A DNA stretch of 64,000 nt from positions 145,053-209,052 of the forward strand of contig NZ_QJTK01000006.1 of assembly GCF_003217355.1 (NCBI RefSeq), read 5' to 3'. Positions within the stretch are counted from its first letter, which is position 1. Every line of letters begins with the position of its first letter. This stretch comes from Rhodobacter viridis (lineage in GTDB: Bacteria > Pseudomonadota > Alphaproteobacteria > Rhodobacterales > Rhodobacteraceae). Position numbers and translations under genes: made by a program. Shown piece after piece: positions 7,316 through 17,226 of this stretch. The notes beneath the pieces are model-generated. The model searched no databases. It was not told where the DNA came from and saw only the letters and a list, made by a program, of their open reading frames with translations.

Positions 7316-10300
7316 TCAGGTCTTGAAGATGCGATAGATCGCCGGGATCACCAGCACGGTGAGCAGGGTCGAGCTGAGAAGCCCGAACAGCAGCGAAATG
7401 GCGAGGCCCTGAAAGATCGGATCAAACAGGATCACCGCCGCCCCGATCATCGCCGCCACCGCGGTGAGCAGGATCGGCTTGAAGCGGATCGAGCCCGCCT
7501 CGATCAGGATCTCGATCTCGGTCTTGCCCGTGCGATCCGCGTGGCGGATGAAATCGACGAGCAGGATCGAGTTGCGCACGATGATGCCCGCAAGCGCGAT
7601 GAAGCCGATCATCGAGGTGGCCGAGAAGGGCGCCGAAAACATCATGTGACCGAGCATGATGCCAAGGAAGGTCAGCGGCACCGGCGTCAGCACGACGAGC
7701 GGCAGCCGGAACGAGCCGAACTGCGCCACGACAAGGATGTAGATCCCGACAAGCGCGATGCCGAAGGCGCCGCCCATGTCGCGGAAGGTCACCCAGGTCA
7801 CCTCCCATTCGCCGTCCCACAGAAGCGTCACATGGCTTTCGTCCTCAGGCTGGCCGTGCAGGCTGATCTCGGGCTTCAGCCCGGGCGCCCAGTCCATTTT
7901 CTCGATCGCGTCATCGACGGCGAGCATGCCGTAAAGCGGCGCCTCGAAGCTGCCCGCCAGTTCCGCCGTCACCATCTCGGCCGCGCGGCCGTTGTGGCGG
8001 AAGATCGGGAAGCTGGTCAGTTCGGGTTTCACCGTCACGACATCGCCGAGTTCGACCACGCCGCGCGCACCGGGCAGAACGTTGGCGGGAATGGGGGTGG
8101 AGAGCGTCGCCGCATCCATCACCTTTTCGCCCTTCGCCCGCTCCATCACGATCGGCAGCGGCATCCGCTCTTGCCCGCGATGCGAATAGCCGACCGTGGT
8201 CTGCCCGTTCAGCAGCCCGAGCGTGTCGAAGACATCGCTTTCCTCGACCGAGTAGAATTCGAGATTGTCCGGGTCGATCGTCGCGCGCAGCCGCCGCGCC
8301 TGCTGGCCGAAGCTCGTATCGACATCGACGATGAAGGGCACCGAGCGGAAGGCCTGCTCGATCTGCCCCGCCGCCGCGCGCCGGGTTTCGGCATCCGGGC
8401 CGTAGACCTCGGCCAGAAGCGTCGCGATGACGGGCGGCCCGGGCGGCGGCTCCACCGTCTTCAGCACCGTGCCCGCGGGCATCGCCAGCTTCGTCACGAT
8501 CTGACGGACCTCGAGCGCGATCTCGTGGCTGGTGCGGTCGCGCGCATCCTTGCCCGCAAGGTTGATCTGAACGTCGCCCTCCCACGGGCGGCCGCGCAGA
8601 TAGTAATGGCGCACGAGCCCGTTGAAGTTGAAGGGCGAGGCCGTGCCCGCATGGGTCTGCACCGAGATCACCTCGGGCAGCCGCGTCACCGCCGCCGCCA
8701 CCTGCTGCGCGACGGCATCGGTGGCCTCGACCGACGACCCTTCGGGCAGGTCGATCACCACGCTCAGTTCGGATTTGTTGTCGAAGGGCAGCAGCTTGAC
8801 CGTGACATCCTTGGTGTAAAGCAGAACGAGCGAGCCGAAGGACAGCACGATCGTCGCCAGAAAGAACATCCAGGCCGAGCGTTTCGTCGCCAGCATCGGC
8901 CGCGCGACGCGGGCATAGAGCGCGCCGAGCTTGCCGCCGTGGGCATGGGCGCCGCCTTCGTGCGCCGACATGTCGGCACGGCCCGCGATCTTCACCATCA
9001 GCCAGGGCGTGATGATCACCGCCACGAAGAAGGAAAACACCATCGCCGCCGAGGCGACCGAGGGGATGGGCGACATGTAAGGCCCCATCAGCCCGGCGAC
9101 GGCCAGCATCGGCAGAAGCGCCGCGACCACCGTCAGCGTGGCGACGATGGTCGGGTTGCCGACCTCCGCCACCGCCTCGATCGCCTTTCTGACGCGCGAC
9201 CCCGGCCCCGGCATCGCCCAATGCCGCGCGATATTCTCGATCACCACGATGGCGTCATCGACCAGGATGCCGATCGAGAAGATCAGCGCGAACAGGCTGA
9301 CCCGGTTCAGCGTGAAGCCCATCGCATTGGCGGCGAAAAGTGTCAGCAGGATCGTCACCGGAATGACGATGGCGACGACGATGCTTTCGCGCCAGCCGAT
9401 CGCAAAGAACACCAGCGCGATGATCGAGATCGTCGCAAGGCCAAGGTGGAAGAGCAGTTCATTGGCCTTTTCATTCGCCGTCTCGCCATAGTCGCGGGTG
9501 AACTGCACCTGCACGCTGTCGGGGATCAGGCTGGTCTGCAGCTCGGCAAGCCGCGCGTGGATCTTTTCGCCGACGATCACCGCATTCGCCCCGGCGCGCT
9601 TGGCAATCGCCAGCGTCACCGCGGGGGTGCGATTGAGCGTGTCGCCGTCGCGGGTGACATTCGCGACGATCTGCTCGGAGGTATCGGGCACATAGGAGAC
9701 ATCCGCCACATCGGCGACATAGACCGGCCGCCCATCGCGCGCGGTCAGCAAAAGCCCCGCGATCTCGGCCGGTGCGGTCAGCGTCTTGCCCGCGACAAGG
9801 TCGATCTGCTGGCCGCCATCGCGCAACTTGCCGGTGTTGAAGCTGCGGTTCGCCTGCTCGACCTTGTTCGAGAGCTGCTGCAGCGTGATCCCGTAAAGCG
9901 CCAACCGCTCCGGATCGGGCGAGATGCGGATTTCCTCATGCGCCTCGCCGACGATATAGGTCAGACCGACGTTTTCGATCTTCGTCACCTCGGCCTGCAA
10001 TTCCCGCGCGATCCGGGTCAGATCGCCCGCGCCGATCTGGCTCCCGGGCTTGGCCGAGAGCGTCAGCGACATGATCGCGACATCATCGATGCCCCGCCCG
10101 ACGATGATCGGCTCGGCGATGCCCTTGGGGATACGGTCGAGGTTCGCCTTGACCTTCTCATGCACCCGCAGGATCGCCGCATCCGACGAGGTGCCGACGA
10201 TGAACCGCGCCATCACCAGCGAACTGTCGTCATTCGTCTGGCTGTAGACATGCTCCACCTCGTTGATCGAGGTGATGATCGTCTCCATCGGCTCGGTGAC

Positions 10301-10534
10301 GAGCTTCATTGCGTCTTCCGCCTTCAGGCCGGGCGCCTGCAGGTGGATATCGACCATCGGCACGGAAATCTGCGGCTCTTCCTCGCGCGGAAGTGCGCCG
10401 AGCGCCACCAGCCCGACGGCGAGCGCCGCCATGACGAACAAGGGGGTCAGCGCCGAGCCGATGAAGCTCTTGGTCAGACGCCCGGCAAGGCCGAGGCCCG
10501 CCGTGGGCAGATCGTCCTGATGCGGGTCACTCAT
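7316..10534 (-). CDS. RND family efflux transporter permease (AcrB/HAE1-like)
   Basis: The 1072-residue inner-membrane pump has the RND arrangement: one N-terminal helix (TPLFVMAALAVGLVAL), a large periplasmic porter domain, helices 2-6, a second porter domain and helices 8-12. The proton-relay helix 4 carries SIGILVDDAIVVIENIARHW near residue 440, including the Asp-Asp pair. The early motif REEEPQISVPMVDI is of the type seen in the MdtB/CzcA-side families with drug or small-molecule substrates; substrate cannot be read from sequence. It is coupled to the adaptor gene, whose stop overlaps its start by 8 nt. No outer-membrane TolC-type gene is adjacent, so it presumably borrows one. Confidence 0.94.
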   Translation of the reverse strand: MSDPHQDDLPTAGLGLAGRLTKSFIGSALTPLFVMAALAVGLVALGALPREEEPQISVPMVDIHLQAPGLKAEDAMKLVTEPMETIITSINEVEHVYSQTNDDSSLVMARFIVGTSSDAAILRVHEKVKANLDRIPKGIAEPIIVGRGIDDVAIMSLTLSAKPGSQIGAGDLTRIARELQAEVTKIENVGLTYIVGEAHEEIRISPDPERLALYGITLQQLSNKVEQANRSFNTGKLRDGGQQIDLVAGKTLTAPAEIAGLLLTARDGRPVYVADVADVSYVPDTSEQIVANVTRDGDTLNRTPAVTLAIAKRAGANAVIVGEKIHARLAELQTSLIPDSVQVQFTRDYGETANEKANELLFHLGLATISIIALVFFAIGWRESIVVAIVIPVTILLTLFAANAMGFTLNRVSLFALIFSIGILVDDAIVVIENIARHWAMPGPGSRVRKAIEAVAEVGNPTIVATLTVVAALLPMLAVAGLMGPYMSPIPSVASAAMVFSFFVAVIITPWLMVKIAGRADMSAHEGGAHAHGGKLGALYARVARPMLATKRSAWMFFLATIVLSFGSLVLLYTKDVTVKLLPFDNKSELSVVIDLPEGSSVEATDAVAQQVAAAVTRLPEVISVQTHAGTASPFNFNGLVRHYYLRGRPWEGDVQINLAGKDARDRTSHEIALEVRQIVTKLAMPAGTVLKTVEPPPGPPVIATLLAEVYGPDAETRRAAAGQIEQAFRSVPFIVDVDTSFGQQARRLRATIDPDNLEFYSVEESDVFDTLGLLNGQTTVGYSHRGQERMPLPIVMERAKGEKVMDAATLSTPIPANVLPGARGVVELGDVVTVKPELTSFPIFRHNGRAAEMVTAELAGSFEAPLYGMLAVDDAIEKMDWAPGLKPEISLHGQPEDESHVTLLWDGEWEVTWVTFRDMGGAFGIALVGIYILVVAQFGSFRLPLVVLTPVPLTFLGIMLGHMMFSAPFSATSMIGFIALAGIIVRNSILLVDFIRHADRTGKTEIEILIEAGSIRFKPILLTAVAAMIGAAVILFDPIFQGLAISLLFGLLSSTLLTVLVIPAIYRIFKT

Positions 10535-11504
10535 CGCCGACCACCTCTTCGCCGCCCGAGAGCCCCGAGACGATCTCGACCATCTCGACCCCGTCGATGC
10601 TTTGCTTCGGGCCGGGCACCACCGTGAGCTCAGTCACGGTTTCGCCCGCCTGCACGCGCAGGAAATCGAGCCCCGAGCGCGTATACAACAAGCTAGCCGG
10701 CACAAGGAAGGCCTGCCGATGTGCCAGCGGCAGCTTGACCAGAACCCGCTCGCCCACGAAATCCGACTTCAGATCAGGCACTTCCACATCGGCATTGACA
10801 CGCCCACCCTCGATCAGCGGATAGACCTTGGCAAGCTTGCCGCGGATCGCGCCGCTCGCCGCCTCGATCGCGATGGCGTCGCCTGCGTGCAGCGTCGCCG
10901 CGAAACGTTCCGGGACCGAGAGGCGCAGGAACACCCCGCCACCGCCCACCGTTGCCACGGTCTCGCCCGCCATCACCACGGCGCCGCGCGCCACCGGCAC
11001 ATCGAGCACACGACCCGCGATCGGTGCCAGCACCGCCCCCTCGGTCGCGGCCTGCTCCGTCACCTGCCGCGAGGCCTTTTGCGCCTCGATCTGCTGCTCC
11101 AGCACGCTGACCTGCGTTTTCAGCGCATCATAGGCCTGCGCCGTCATCACCCCGCGCGCCCGCAGCGCCTCGGCCCGGTTCAGATCGCTTCTCGCATTCG
11201 AAAGCTGGCTGTCCAGCGCCGCGATCTGCGCATCGATGGCGTTGATCTGAAAGGCGATCTTCGCATCGACGACCTTGCCGAGCTCCTGCCCCGCCGTGAC
11301 CATATCGCCCTCGGAGACCTCGAGCGACACCAGCGTGCCCCCAAGCCGCGCCCGCGCCGGGATCATGTCCTTCGCCTCGATCTGGCCATAGACGGTCTTC
11401 CAGTCGGTGACCTCGGTCGGCGCCACCTTGAAGGGACCCTCGGCAAGGGCCAGTCGCGGCAGCCCCAGCGCGCAAAGCGCCAGAACCCAGACGATAGCTT
11501 TCAT
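10527..11504 (-). CDS. RND efflux periplasmic adaptor (membrane fusion protein)
   Basis: The 325-residue protein starts with a signal peptide (cut likely after ALA at residue 21). A biotinyl/lipoyl-like half (ARLGGTLVSLEVSEGDMVTAG, about 53-73) and a short coiled-coil hairpin (about 95-150, QINAIDAQIAALDSQLSNAR) follow. Then come the second lipoyl half GAVLAPIAGRVLDVPVARGA and beta-barrel domains. It bridges the inner-membrane pump to an outer-membrane channel. There is no lipobox Cys, so it is soluble or peripherally bound. It is first in a two-gene operon with the pump; AGGGAGA precedes the ATG. Confidence 0.92.
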   Translation of the reverse strand: MKAIVWVLALCALGLPRLALAEGPFKVAPTEVTDWKTVYGQIEAKDMIPARARLGGTLVSLEVSEGDMVTAGQELGKVVDAKIAFQINAIDAQIAALDSQLSNARSDLNRAEALRARGVMTAQAYDALKTQVSVLEQQIEAQKASRQVTEQAATEGAVLAPIAGRVLDVPVARGAVVMAGETVATVGGGGVFLRLSVPERFAATLHAGDAIAIEAASGAIRGKLAKVYPLIEGGRVNADVEVPDLKSDFVGERVLVKLPLAHRQAFLVPASLLYTRSGLDFLRVQAGETVTELTVVPGPKQSIDGVEMVEIVSGLSGGEEVVGDE

Positions 11505-11538
11505 TGCGGCATCTCCCTTTTGGCGATCGGTTGATCCC

Positions 11539-11567
11539 TTTTACATTCCGCGTTTTGAATATGTCAA
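11539..11567 (-). promoter_or_regulatory. Candidate sigma-70 promoter of the RND operon
   Basis: On the minus strand a consensus TTGACA (11567-11562) is followed after 17 nt by GTAAAA (11544-11539), about 35 nt before the adaptor start codon. The -35 box is perfect and the -10 box is weak, which would suit activator-dependent or low constitutive expression. Confidence 0.4.
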
Positions 11568-11577
11568 ACCGTAAATC

Positions 11578-11793
11578 ACTTTGGCCAAGGCCATCGCCTT
11601 GGCCATGCCGGACATTGGCCCCATGGACCCCGAGGGTCCAAAGGCCCTCGGGCAGCGCCCGCCCCGCCCATGGCGGGCGCTTCTCGCCCGCCGGGGCTGG
11701 GCGCTGCCCTCTGTCGCATGGGTTGAAACGGCCTTGCCGCAACCGGGAGCTTGCGGGCGGGGAAAGGCAATGCCTTTCCCTTTTCGCCCGAAA
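11578..11793 (+). repeat. 216-bp dispersed structured repeat, copy 1
   Basis: This stretch aligns end to end with 33698-33912. Shared blocks include TTGGCC-AGGCCATCGCC, TTGCCCCATG/TTGGCCCCATG, CCAAAGGCCCTCGG, CGCCCGCCCCGCC, GCCTCTGTCGC/GCCCTCTGTCGC, GGGCGGGGAAAGGCA and TGCCTTTCC. Internal hairpins are conserved: GAGGG-TCCAAAGG-CCCTC, GCGCCCGC-N-GCGGGCGC and GGAAAGGCA-N-TGCCTTTCC. An open reading frame runs through it (start near 11581), but it is not kept as a gene because both copies lie in intergenic space and conservation is strongest in the stems. Confidence 0.8.
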
Positions 11794-11870
11794 CAGAGGT
11801 CGCGCCGGGGCTTTTCTCGGGTCGCAATTGTGCTAAACGCGGAGGCAACCCCTTGCGACAGGTGAGCCCC

Positions 11871-13160
11871 ATGCACGACATCCGCGCGATCCGCGAAAAC
11901 CCCGCTCAATTCGATGCCGATCTGGCCCGCCGCGGGCTGGCTCCGCTGTCGGCCGAGGTGCTCTCGCTCGACGAGCGGCGCCGCGCGGCGATCCTTGCGG
12001 CCGAGACCGCGCAGGCGGCGCAGAATGCCGCCGCGAAGGAAGTCGGTGCCGCCAAGGCCAAGGGCGACGAGCCCGAATTCGAACGCCTGCGCGCCCTCGT
12101 GGCGGAAAAGAAATCCGAAGTCGCGGCGATGCAGGCCGAGGCGGGCAAGCTCGACGCCGATCTGCGCGACAAGCTGATGTGGATCCCGAACAATCCGCTT
12201 GCCGAAGTGCCGCAAGGCGAAGACGAGGCGGGCAACGTCGAGGTGAAGCGCTGGGGCGATATCCCGAGCTTCGCCTTCAAACCCGTTGAACATTATCAGC
12301 TTTCCGCCGTCGGCAAAGCGATGGACTTCGAGACGGCGGCGAAGCTTTCGGGCGCGCGGTTCGTCGTGCTGCGCGGTGGCGTCGCCCGCGTGCACCGGGC
12401 GCTGGCGCAGTTCATGATCGATCTGCATGTCGACAAGCACGACCTGACCGAGGCGATCACCCCGGTTCTGGTGCGCGCCGAAACCATGCTCGGCACCGGG
12501 CAGCTGCCGAAATTCGCCGAAGACAGCTACGAGACCACGAACGGCTGGTGGATGATCCCGACCGCCGAGGTGACGCTGACCAATTTCGTCGCGGGCGAGA
12601 TCTGGGACGAGGCCGCCCTGCCCTGCCGGATGACCGCGCATACGAACTGCTTCCGCTCGGAAGCGGGCTCGGCCGGCAAGGACACGGCCGGGATGCTGCG
12701 CCAGCACCAGTTCGAAAAGGTCGAGATGGTGACGATCTGCCGCCCGGAAGACGCGATTGCGGAACATGAACGCATGACCGGCTGCGCCGAGGCGGTGCTG
12801 GAATCGCTCGGCCTGCCCTATCGCCGCATCGTGCTGTGCACCGGCGACATGGGCTTTGGCTCGCAAAAGACCTACGACCTTGAAGTGTGGCTGCCGGGGC
12901 AGAACACCTTCCGCGAAATCTCCTCGGTCTCGACCTGCGGGCAATTCCAGGCGCGGCGGATGAACGGGCGCTACAAGCCCGCCGCGGGCGGCAAGCCCGA
13001 ATTCGTCGCGACGCTGAACGGCTCGGGTCTGGCGGTCGGGCGCTGCCTGATCGCGGTGCTGGAGAACGGTCAGGAAGCCGATGGCTCGGTCACCCTGCCC
13101 GCCGTGCTGCACCCCTATCTGGGCGGCAAGACCCGTCTGGTCGACGGCGCGCTGGTCTGA
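11871..13160 (+). CDS. serS: Seryl-tRNA synthetase
   Basis: A class II aminoacyl-tRNA synthetase that charges tRNA-Ser (and tRNA-Sec) with serine. The 429-residue protein has the N-terminal antiparallel coiled-coil arm (about residues 30-105, rich in Ala/Glu/Lys) that grips the tRNA long arm. The catalytic core has motif 2, [20 protein letters not shown] (about 262-281), and motif 3, [20 protein letters not shown] (about 381-400). It starts [10 protein letters not shown], the usual SerRS N-terminus; the frame is open upstream but only through the repeat. Confidence 0.97.
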   Translation: MHDIRAIRENPAQFDADLARRGLAPLSAEVLSLDERRRAAILAAETAQAAQNAAAKEVGAAKAKGDEPEFERLRALVAEKKSEVAAMQAEAGKLDADLRDKLMWIPNNPLAEVPQGEDEAGNVEVKRWGDIPSFAFKPVEHYQLSAVGKAMDFETAAKLSGARFVVLRGGVARVHRALAQFMIDLHVDKHDLTEAITPVLVRAETMLGTGQLPKFAEDSYETTNGWWMIPTAEVTLTNFVAGEIWDEAALPCRMTAHTNCFRSEAGSAGKDTAGMLRQHQFEKVEMVTICRPEDAIAEHERMTGCAEAVLESLGLPYRRIVLCTGDMGFGSQKTYDLEVWLPGQNTFREISSVSTCGQFQARRMNGRYKPAAGGKPEFVATLNGSGLAVGRCLIAVLENGQEADGSVTLPAVLHPYLGGKTRLVDGALV

Positions 13161-13166
13161 AACGCA

Positions 13167-13194
13167 ACGGCGCGCCCCTTTCGGGACGCGCCGT
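13167..13194. terminator. Candidate bidirectional terminator between serS and ispG
   Basis: ACGGCGCG-N12-CGCGCCGT inverted repeat with an additional CCC/GGG pairing inside, located between the convergent serS and ispG stops. There is no clear T run, so efficiency is uncertain. Confidence 0.5.
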
Positions 13195-13214
13195 GAAATC
13201 CCGTCAGGCGGGGA

Positions 13215-14336
13215 TTACTCCGCCGCCTGCTCCTCGGCCGCGATCTGCGCCGCGCGATCTTCGACCATGCGCACGATCTCGTCGATCATCTGATCGTTCG
13301 ACAGCCGGTGGCTTTGCTTGCCCGCCAGATAGACCATGCCCGAGCCCGCGCCGCCGCCGGTGAAGCCGATATCGGTCATCAGCGCCTCGCCCGGGCCGTT
13401 CACCACGCAGCCGATGATCGACAGGCTCATCGGGGTCTTGATGTGCTCGAGCCGACGCTCCAGCGCGTCCACCGTCTTGATCACGTCAAAGCCTTGCCGC
13501 GCGCAGCTGGGGCAGGAGATGATCTGCACGCCACGGGTGCGCAGGCCGAGCGATTTCAGGATTTCATAGCCGACCTTCACCTCTTCGACCGGATCGGCCG
13601 AGAGGCTGACGCGGATCGTGTCCCCGATCCCCGCCCAGAGCAGGTTGCCAAGGCCGACCGCCGATTTCACCGTGCCCGCCATCAGACCGCCGGCTTCGGT
13701 GATGCCCAGATGGATCGGCGCATCGGTGGCCTCGGCCAGCGCGGTATAGGCGGCGGCGGCCAGGAAGACGTCCGACGCCTTCACCGAAATCTTGAATTCG
13801 TGGAAGTCGTTGTCTTGCAGGATCTTGATGTGATCCATGCCGCTTTCCAGCATCGCCTCCGGGCAGGGCTCGCCATATTTGTCGAGCAGGTGCTTTTCCA
13901 GCGAGCCCGCATTGACCCCGATCCGCATCGAGCAGCCGTGGTCCTTGGCCGCCTTGATCACCTCGCGCACGCGGCTTTCGTCGCCGATGTTGCCGGGGTT
14001 GATGCGCAGACAGGCCGCGCCCGCCTCGGCCGCCTCGATGGCGCGCTTGTAGTGGAAATGGATGTCGGCGACGATCGGCACCGGGCTTTCGGCGCAGATT
14101 TCCTTCAGCGCGCGGGTCGCATCTTCATCGGGCACCGAGACGCGGACGATATCGGCGCCGACATCGGCGGCGCGCAGCACCTGACCCAGCGTCGCCTTGA
14201 CGTCCGAGGTGATGGTGTTGGTCATCGTCTGCACCGAGATCGGCGCATCGCCGCCCACCGGCACCTTGCCGACCCAGATCTTGCGCGAGGGACGGCGGGT
14301 GATGTTCCGCCACGGACGATGGGGATTGAGCGACAT
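13215..14336 (-). CDS. ispG: 4-hydroxy-3-methylbut-2-enyl diphosphate synthase
   Basis: IspG (GcpE) converts MEcPP to HMBPP in the non-mevalonate isoprenoid pathway, feeding quinones, carotenoids and bacteriochlorophyll tails. The 373-residue protein has the TIM-barrel N-terminal domain ([15 protein letters not shown] near residue 32) and the C-terminal iron-sulfur domain. The three [4Fe-4S] cysteines sit in [13 protein letters not shown] and [12 protein letters not shown], with the Glu of GPGEA as fourth ligand in bacterial IspG. It lies 83 nt downstream of the rodZ-like gene, a pairing common in alphaproteobacteria. The frame continues upstream of 14336, but the family start [11 protein letters not shown] fits. 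Confidence 0.97.
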   Translation of the reverse strand: MSLNPHRPWRNITRRPSRKIWVGKVPVGGDAPISVQTMTNTITSDVKATLGQVLRAADVGADIVRVSVPDEDATRALKEICAESPVPIVADIHFHYKRAIEAAEAGAACLRINPGNIGDESRVREVIKAAKDHGCSMRIGVNAGSLEKHLLDKYGEPCPEAMLESGMDHIKILQDNDFHEFKISVKASDVFLAAAAYTALAEATDAPIHLGITEAGGLMAGTVKSAVGLGNLLWAGIGDTIRVSLSADPVEEVKVGYEILKSLGLRTRGVQIISCPSCARQGFDVIKTVDALERRLEHIKTPMSLSIIGCVVNGPGEALMTDIGFTGGGAGSGMVYLAGKQSHRLSNDQMIDEIVRMVEDRAAQIAAEEQAAE

Positions 14337-14419
14337 GGGAAGGCCTCCGGATTGCTGCTCCAGAAATAGGACAGCCGTCGCCCGAGGGCAACGGCCGCTT
14401 TGTCGCGTTCGAAAGACTG

Positions 14420-15649
14420 TTACTGCTCGGGCGTCTCGGTCGGGGGCACGACCGAAGAGGCATCGGCCACGGCCACCATCTTCGCCAGATCGCCATCGGC
14501 CGACATGTCGGCGACGGCATAGGCGGTGCCCAGCGATTGCGCCGACAGCTCGACGTTTTTCGACACTGCGCCCTTCGAGCCCGCAGGCCCATGCGCGACG
14601 CCATTGACGGCGAAATAGATCGCGCCCGATTCCCCGGTGCGCAGCTTCGGCGGCTCTTCCAGCTTCGGCACGGCGAAGCGCTCGCCCGCATCCATCACCT
14701 TCTCGAAGATCACCGAACCATCCGAGGCGGTGATCCGCACCCAGGACGGACGCACGGCCAGAACCTCGACCTCGGGGGCTTCGGCGCCAAGGGCATGCAC
14801 GACCGGCACCTGACCGGGTTCGGCAACCGTGGTCCCGGCATCGGCCAGCATCATCGGCGTCTGCGGCGCGGTTTCGGTCATCGCCTGCGCCTGACCGGGC
14901 AGGACGCCCGCCTCGCGCGGGTCGATCGCGGCGATCGGGCCATCCCGCGCGATCAGCACCGGGGTTTCCAGCGCGGCGGGACGGTAAAGACGGTCGAAGG
15001 CTTCCTCGGTCGCAGCGCTCGGCGGCAGGTCGGAGGCCTCGGCGGTCTGCACCGGGGTCACCGATTGCAGCGGGTCGATCTCGGCCACGACGCCCGGGGC
15101 CTGATCGACCGGCGTCAGTTGCACGCGCTGCACTTCCTGCAGCACCGACCAGGCACCATAGCCGATGCCGCCCGCGACCATCACGACGACGGCGAGCGAG
15201 CCCACGGCACGCGGATCGATCTTGGTCCAGATCGGCGCCTGTTTCGGGATGAAGGAGGCATTGGGATTGGCCAGCGACGAGGCCAGATCGGCGGCGCGGC
15301 GCGGCGCCTTGGGGCCGGACGCGGCAGCAGCCAGACCATGCGTGGGGGTGAAGCCCGACTCCTTGCAGAAGCGCTCGAAGGCCCAATCCGGGTCAAGCCC
15401 CAGATAGCGCGCATAAGACCGCACGAAGCCCGCAATGAAGGAGGGGCTTTCGAAAGCGGTCGGGTCGCAATTCTCGATGGCGGCGATATAGACCGCCTTG
15501 ATGCGCAGCTCGCGCTGCACATCAAGAAGCGATTTCGACAGGGTCGCACGTTCGCCGCGAAGCATGTCGCCAAGCTTCATGTCGAAGTCGTCGAAGCCTT
15601 TTTGCGCGGCCTCAACCTGCGTCGAAGGTTTGACCTTCCACCTGATCAT
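14420..15649 (-). CDS. RodZ-like HTH and DUF4115 domain membrane protein
   Basis: The 409-residue protein has a cytoplasmic Cro-like HTH_25 domain near the N-terminus ([20 protein letters not shown], then [13 protein letters not shown]), a basic juxtamembrane region, and one membrane helix near residues 157-177 ([19 protein letters not shown]). A long Pro/Ala-rich linker follows, then a C-terminal RodZ-type beta domain ([20 protein letters not shown]). RodZ couples MreB filaments to the elongation machinery in rod-shaped cells. The ATG at 15649 (MIRWKVKP) is chosen from the repeated family pattern. It is upstream of ispG and downstream of hemA on the same strand. Confidence 0.85.
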   Translation of the reverse strand: MIRWKVKPSTQVEAAQKGFDDFDMKLGDMLRGERATLSKSLLDVQRELRIKAVYIAAIENCDPTAFESPSFIAGFVRSYARYLGLDPDWAFERFCKESGFTPTHGLAAAASGPKAPRRAADLASSLANPNASFIPKQAPIWTKIDPRAVGSLAVVVMVAGGIGYGAWSVLQEVQRVQLTPVDQAPGVVAEIDPLQSVTPVQTAEASDLPPSAATEEAFDRLYRPAALETPVLIARDGPIAAIDPREAGVLPGQAQAMTETAPQTPMMLADAGTTVAEPGQVPVVHALGAEAPEVEVLAVRPSWVRITASDGSVIFEKVMDAGERFAVPKLEEPPKLRTGESGAIYFAVNGVAHGPAGSKGAVSKNVELSAQSLGTAYAVADMSADGDLAKMVAVADASSVVPPTETPEQ

Positions 15650-15755
15650 CTGCCTGTCCCGCCCTCGGTGTGGTTTGTCCGATTCGAACCTGTCGGTCCC
15701 GAATTCTTGACGAATCCCTAGCATAAAGCCGAGGGCGGTGCATCCGCAGAATGGC

Positions 15756-16985
15756 TCAGGCAGAGGCCTCGGCGCGATTCAGCGCACACCGGGCCCAGAG
15801 CAGATCCATGGCATGAACGAGCCCTTCGATCTGCTTCAGATCATGCACCGGCGAGGGCGTGAAGCGCAGACGCTCGGTCCCGCGCGGCACCGTCGGGAAG
15901 TTGATCGGCTGCACGTAAACGCCGTAATCGCTGAGCAGCATGTCCGACACCGCCTTGGTGTGGACGGGGTCGCCGATGACCACCGGAACGATGTGGCTGC
16001 CATGGTCGATGATCGGCATGCCGAGCGCTTTCAGGCGCATCTTGAGAACCTTGGCGTGCAGCTGTTGCGCGTCGCGCAGCTTCTGCCCTTCGGCGGTTTT
16101 CAGGAAGGCGATCGAGGCCTGCGCGCCCGCAGCGATGGCCGGCGGCAGCGAGGTCGAGAAGATGAAGCCCGGCGCATAGGAGCGCACGGCGTCGACCATC
16201 CGCGCCGAAGCGGCGATGTAGCCGCCGAAGACGCCGTAAGCCTTGGCCAGCGTGCCGTTGAAGATGTCGATGCGGTGCATCAGACCGTCCCGCTCGGCCA
16301 CGCCCGCACCGCGGGGGCCATACATGCCGACGGCGTGCACTTCGTCGATATAGGTCAGCGCGCCGAACTCGTCCGCGATGTCGCAGATTTCCTTGATCGG
16401 GCCGAAGTCGCCATCCATCGAGTAAACCGATTCGAAGGCGATCAGTTTCGGCGCGGCCGGATCGTCGGCGGCAATGAGTTCGCGCAGGTGGGCGACGTCA
16501 TTGTGACGGAAGATCCGTTTCGGCCCGGCATTGCGCTTGATCCCCTCGATCATCGAGGCGTGGTTCAGGCTGTCGGAATAGATGATCAGGCCGGGGAAAA
16601 GCACGCGCAGGGTGCTCAGCGTGGCATCGTTGGCGATATAGGCCGACGAGAAGACGAGCGCGGCTTCCTTGCCGTGCAGATCGGCGATCTCGGCTTCCAG
16701 ACGGCGGTGATAGGCCGTGGTGCCCGAGATGTTGCGAGTGCCGCCCGAACCGGCCCCAACAGCTTCCAGCGCTTCATGCATGGCAGCCAGAACGGCGGGG
16801 TGTTGACCCATGCCGAGATAGTCGTTGCCGCACCACACGGTGATGTCTTGCTTGCCGCCATCGGGGCGGTTCCACTGCGCCTTGGGGAAGGCGCCCTTCT
16901 CGCGTTCGATGTCGATGAACGTGCGGTAACGTCCCTCGTCGTGAAGCTTCTGGATCGCTTTGTCGAGCGCGAGATTGTAGTCCAT
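15756..16985 (-). CDS. hemA: 5-aminolevulinate synthase
   Basis: Condenses succinyl-CoA and glycine to 5-aminolevulinate, the entry to heme, bacteriochlorophyll and cobalamin by the Shemin route. The 409-residue PLP enzyme begins [20 protein letters not shown]. It shows the [12 protein letters not shown] glycine loop, the [11 protein letters not shown] segment with the PLP-contacting Asp, and the Schiff-base Lys in [13 protein letters not shown]. From memory it is nearly identical to the crystallised R. capsulatus enzyme, the main species clue of the window. The ATG at 16985 has AGGGG 8 nt upstream; a GTG three codons earlier is possible but less well placed. The 241-bp divergent space to the M20 gene should hold its redox-regulated promoter. 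Confidence 0.97.
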   Translation of the reverse strand: MDYNLALDKAIQKLHDEGRYRTFIDIEREKGAFPKAQWNRPDGGKQDITVWCGNDYLGMGQHPAVLAAMHEALEAVGAGSGGTRNISGTTAYHRRLEAEIADLHGKEAALVFSSAYIANDATLSTLRVLFPGLIIYSDSLNHASMIEGIKRNAGPKRIFRHNDVAHLRELIAADDPAAPKLIAFESVYSMDGDFGPIKEICDIADEFGALTYIDEVHAVGMYGPRGAGVAERDGLMHRIDIFNGTLAKAYGVFGGYIAASARMVDAVRSYAPGFIFSTSLPPAIAAGAQASIAFLKTAEGQKLRDAQQLHAKVLKMRLKALGMPIIDHGSHIVPVVIGDPVHTKAVSDMLLSDYGVYVQPINFPTVPRGTERLRFTPSPVHDLKQIEGLVHAMDLLWARCALNRAEASA

Positions 16986-17226
16986 GTCTGTCACCCCTGG
17001 CTTTTAGCACTTGGTTGTGGATCGCCGGGTCGGCTCATCGGCCCTGTCCGGCGCGCACAGGTTTACGCGCATCGCCCAAAAAATGGGAGTTCTAAATTGT
17101 CGCATCCCGGTGCATCATTTTCTTGCGCGGCGGGGGCCGAAAACGGGGGCCTCCCGGCCCCGCCTGCCGCTCTGGCCATCGCCCCCCGTGACTGTTAGGC
17201 TTTTGGCCGAATGGAGGCCCCTGATA

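Larger units (their letters stand above)
11505..11870. other. Divergent intergenic region: RND promoter, 216-bp repeat, serS leader
   Basis: The 366-bp space between the RND adaptor and serS holds the RND promoter (11539-11567) and copy 1 of a 216-bp dispersed repeat (11578-11793). A 77-bp stretch before serS contains GGAGG at 11841-11845 and the weak AGGTGAG just upstream of the serS ATG. I see no T-box or other known riboswitch. Confidence 0.6.

Noticed and set aside
7250..10627. 1125-residue plus-strand open frame
   Set aside because: It is the antisense shadow of the RND pump gene. Its product is His/Arg/Asp-rich with no domain, while the minus strand encodes a complete RND permease.
11581..11865. 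Small proteins encoded in the 216-bp repeat
   Set aside because: Frames exist in both copies, but their conservation follows hairpin stems, not codons, and neither has a good ribosome site.
14337..15386. Long in-frame N-terminal extension of IspG
   Set aside because: The open frame upstream of 14336 is an out-of-frame reading of the rodZ-like gene; the family start [11 protein letters not shown] fits IspG length.
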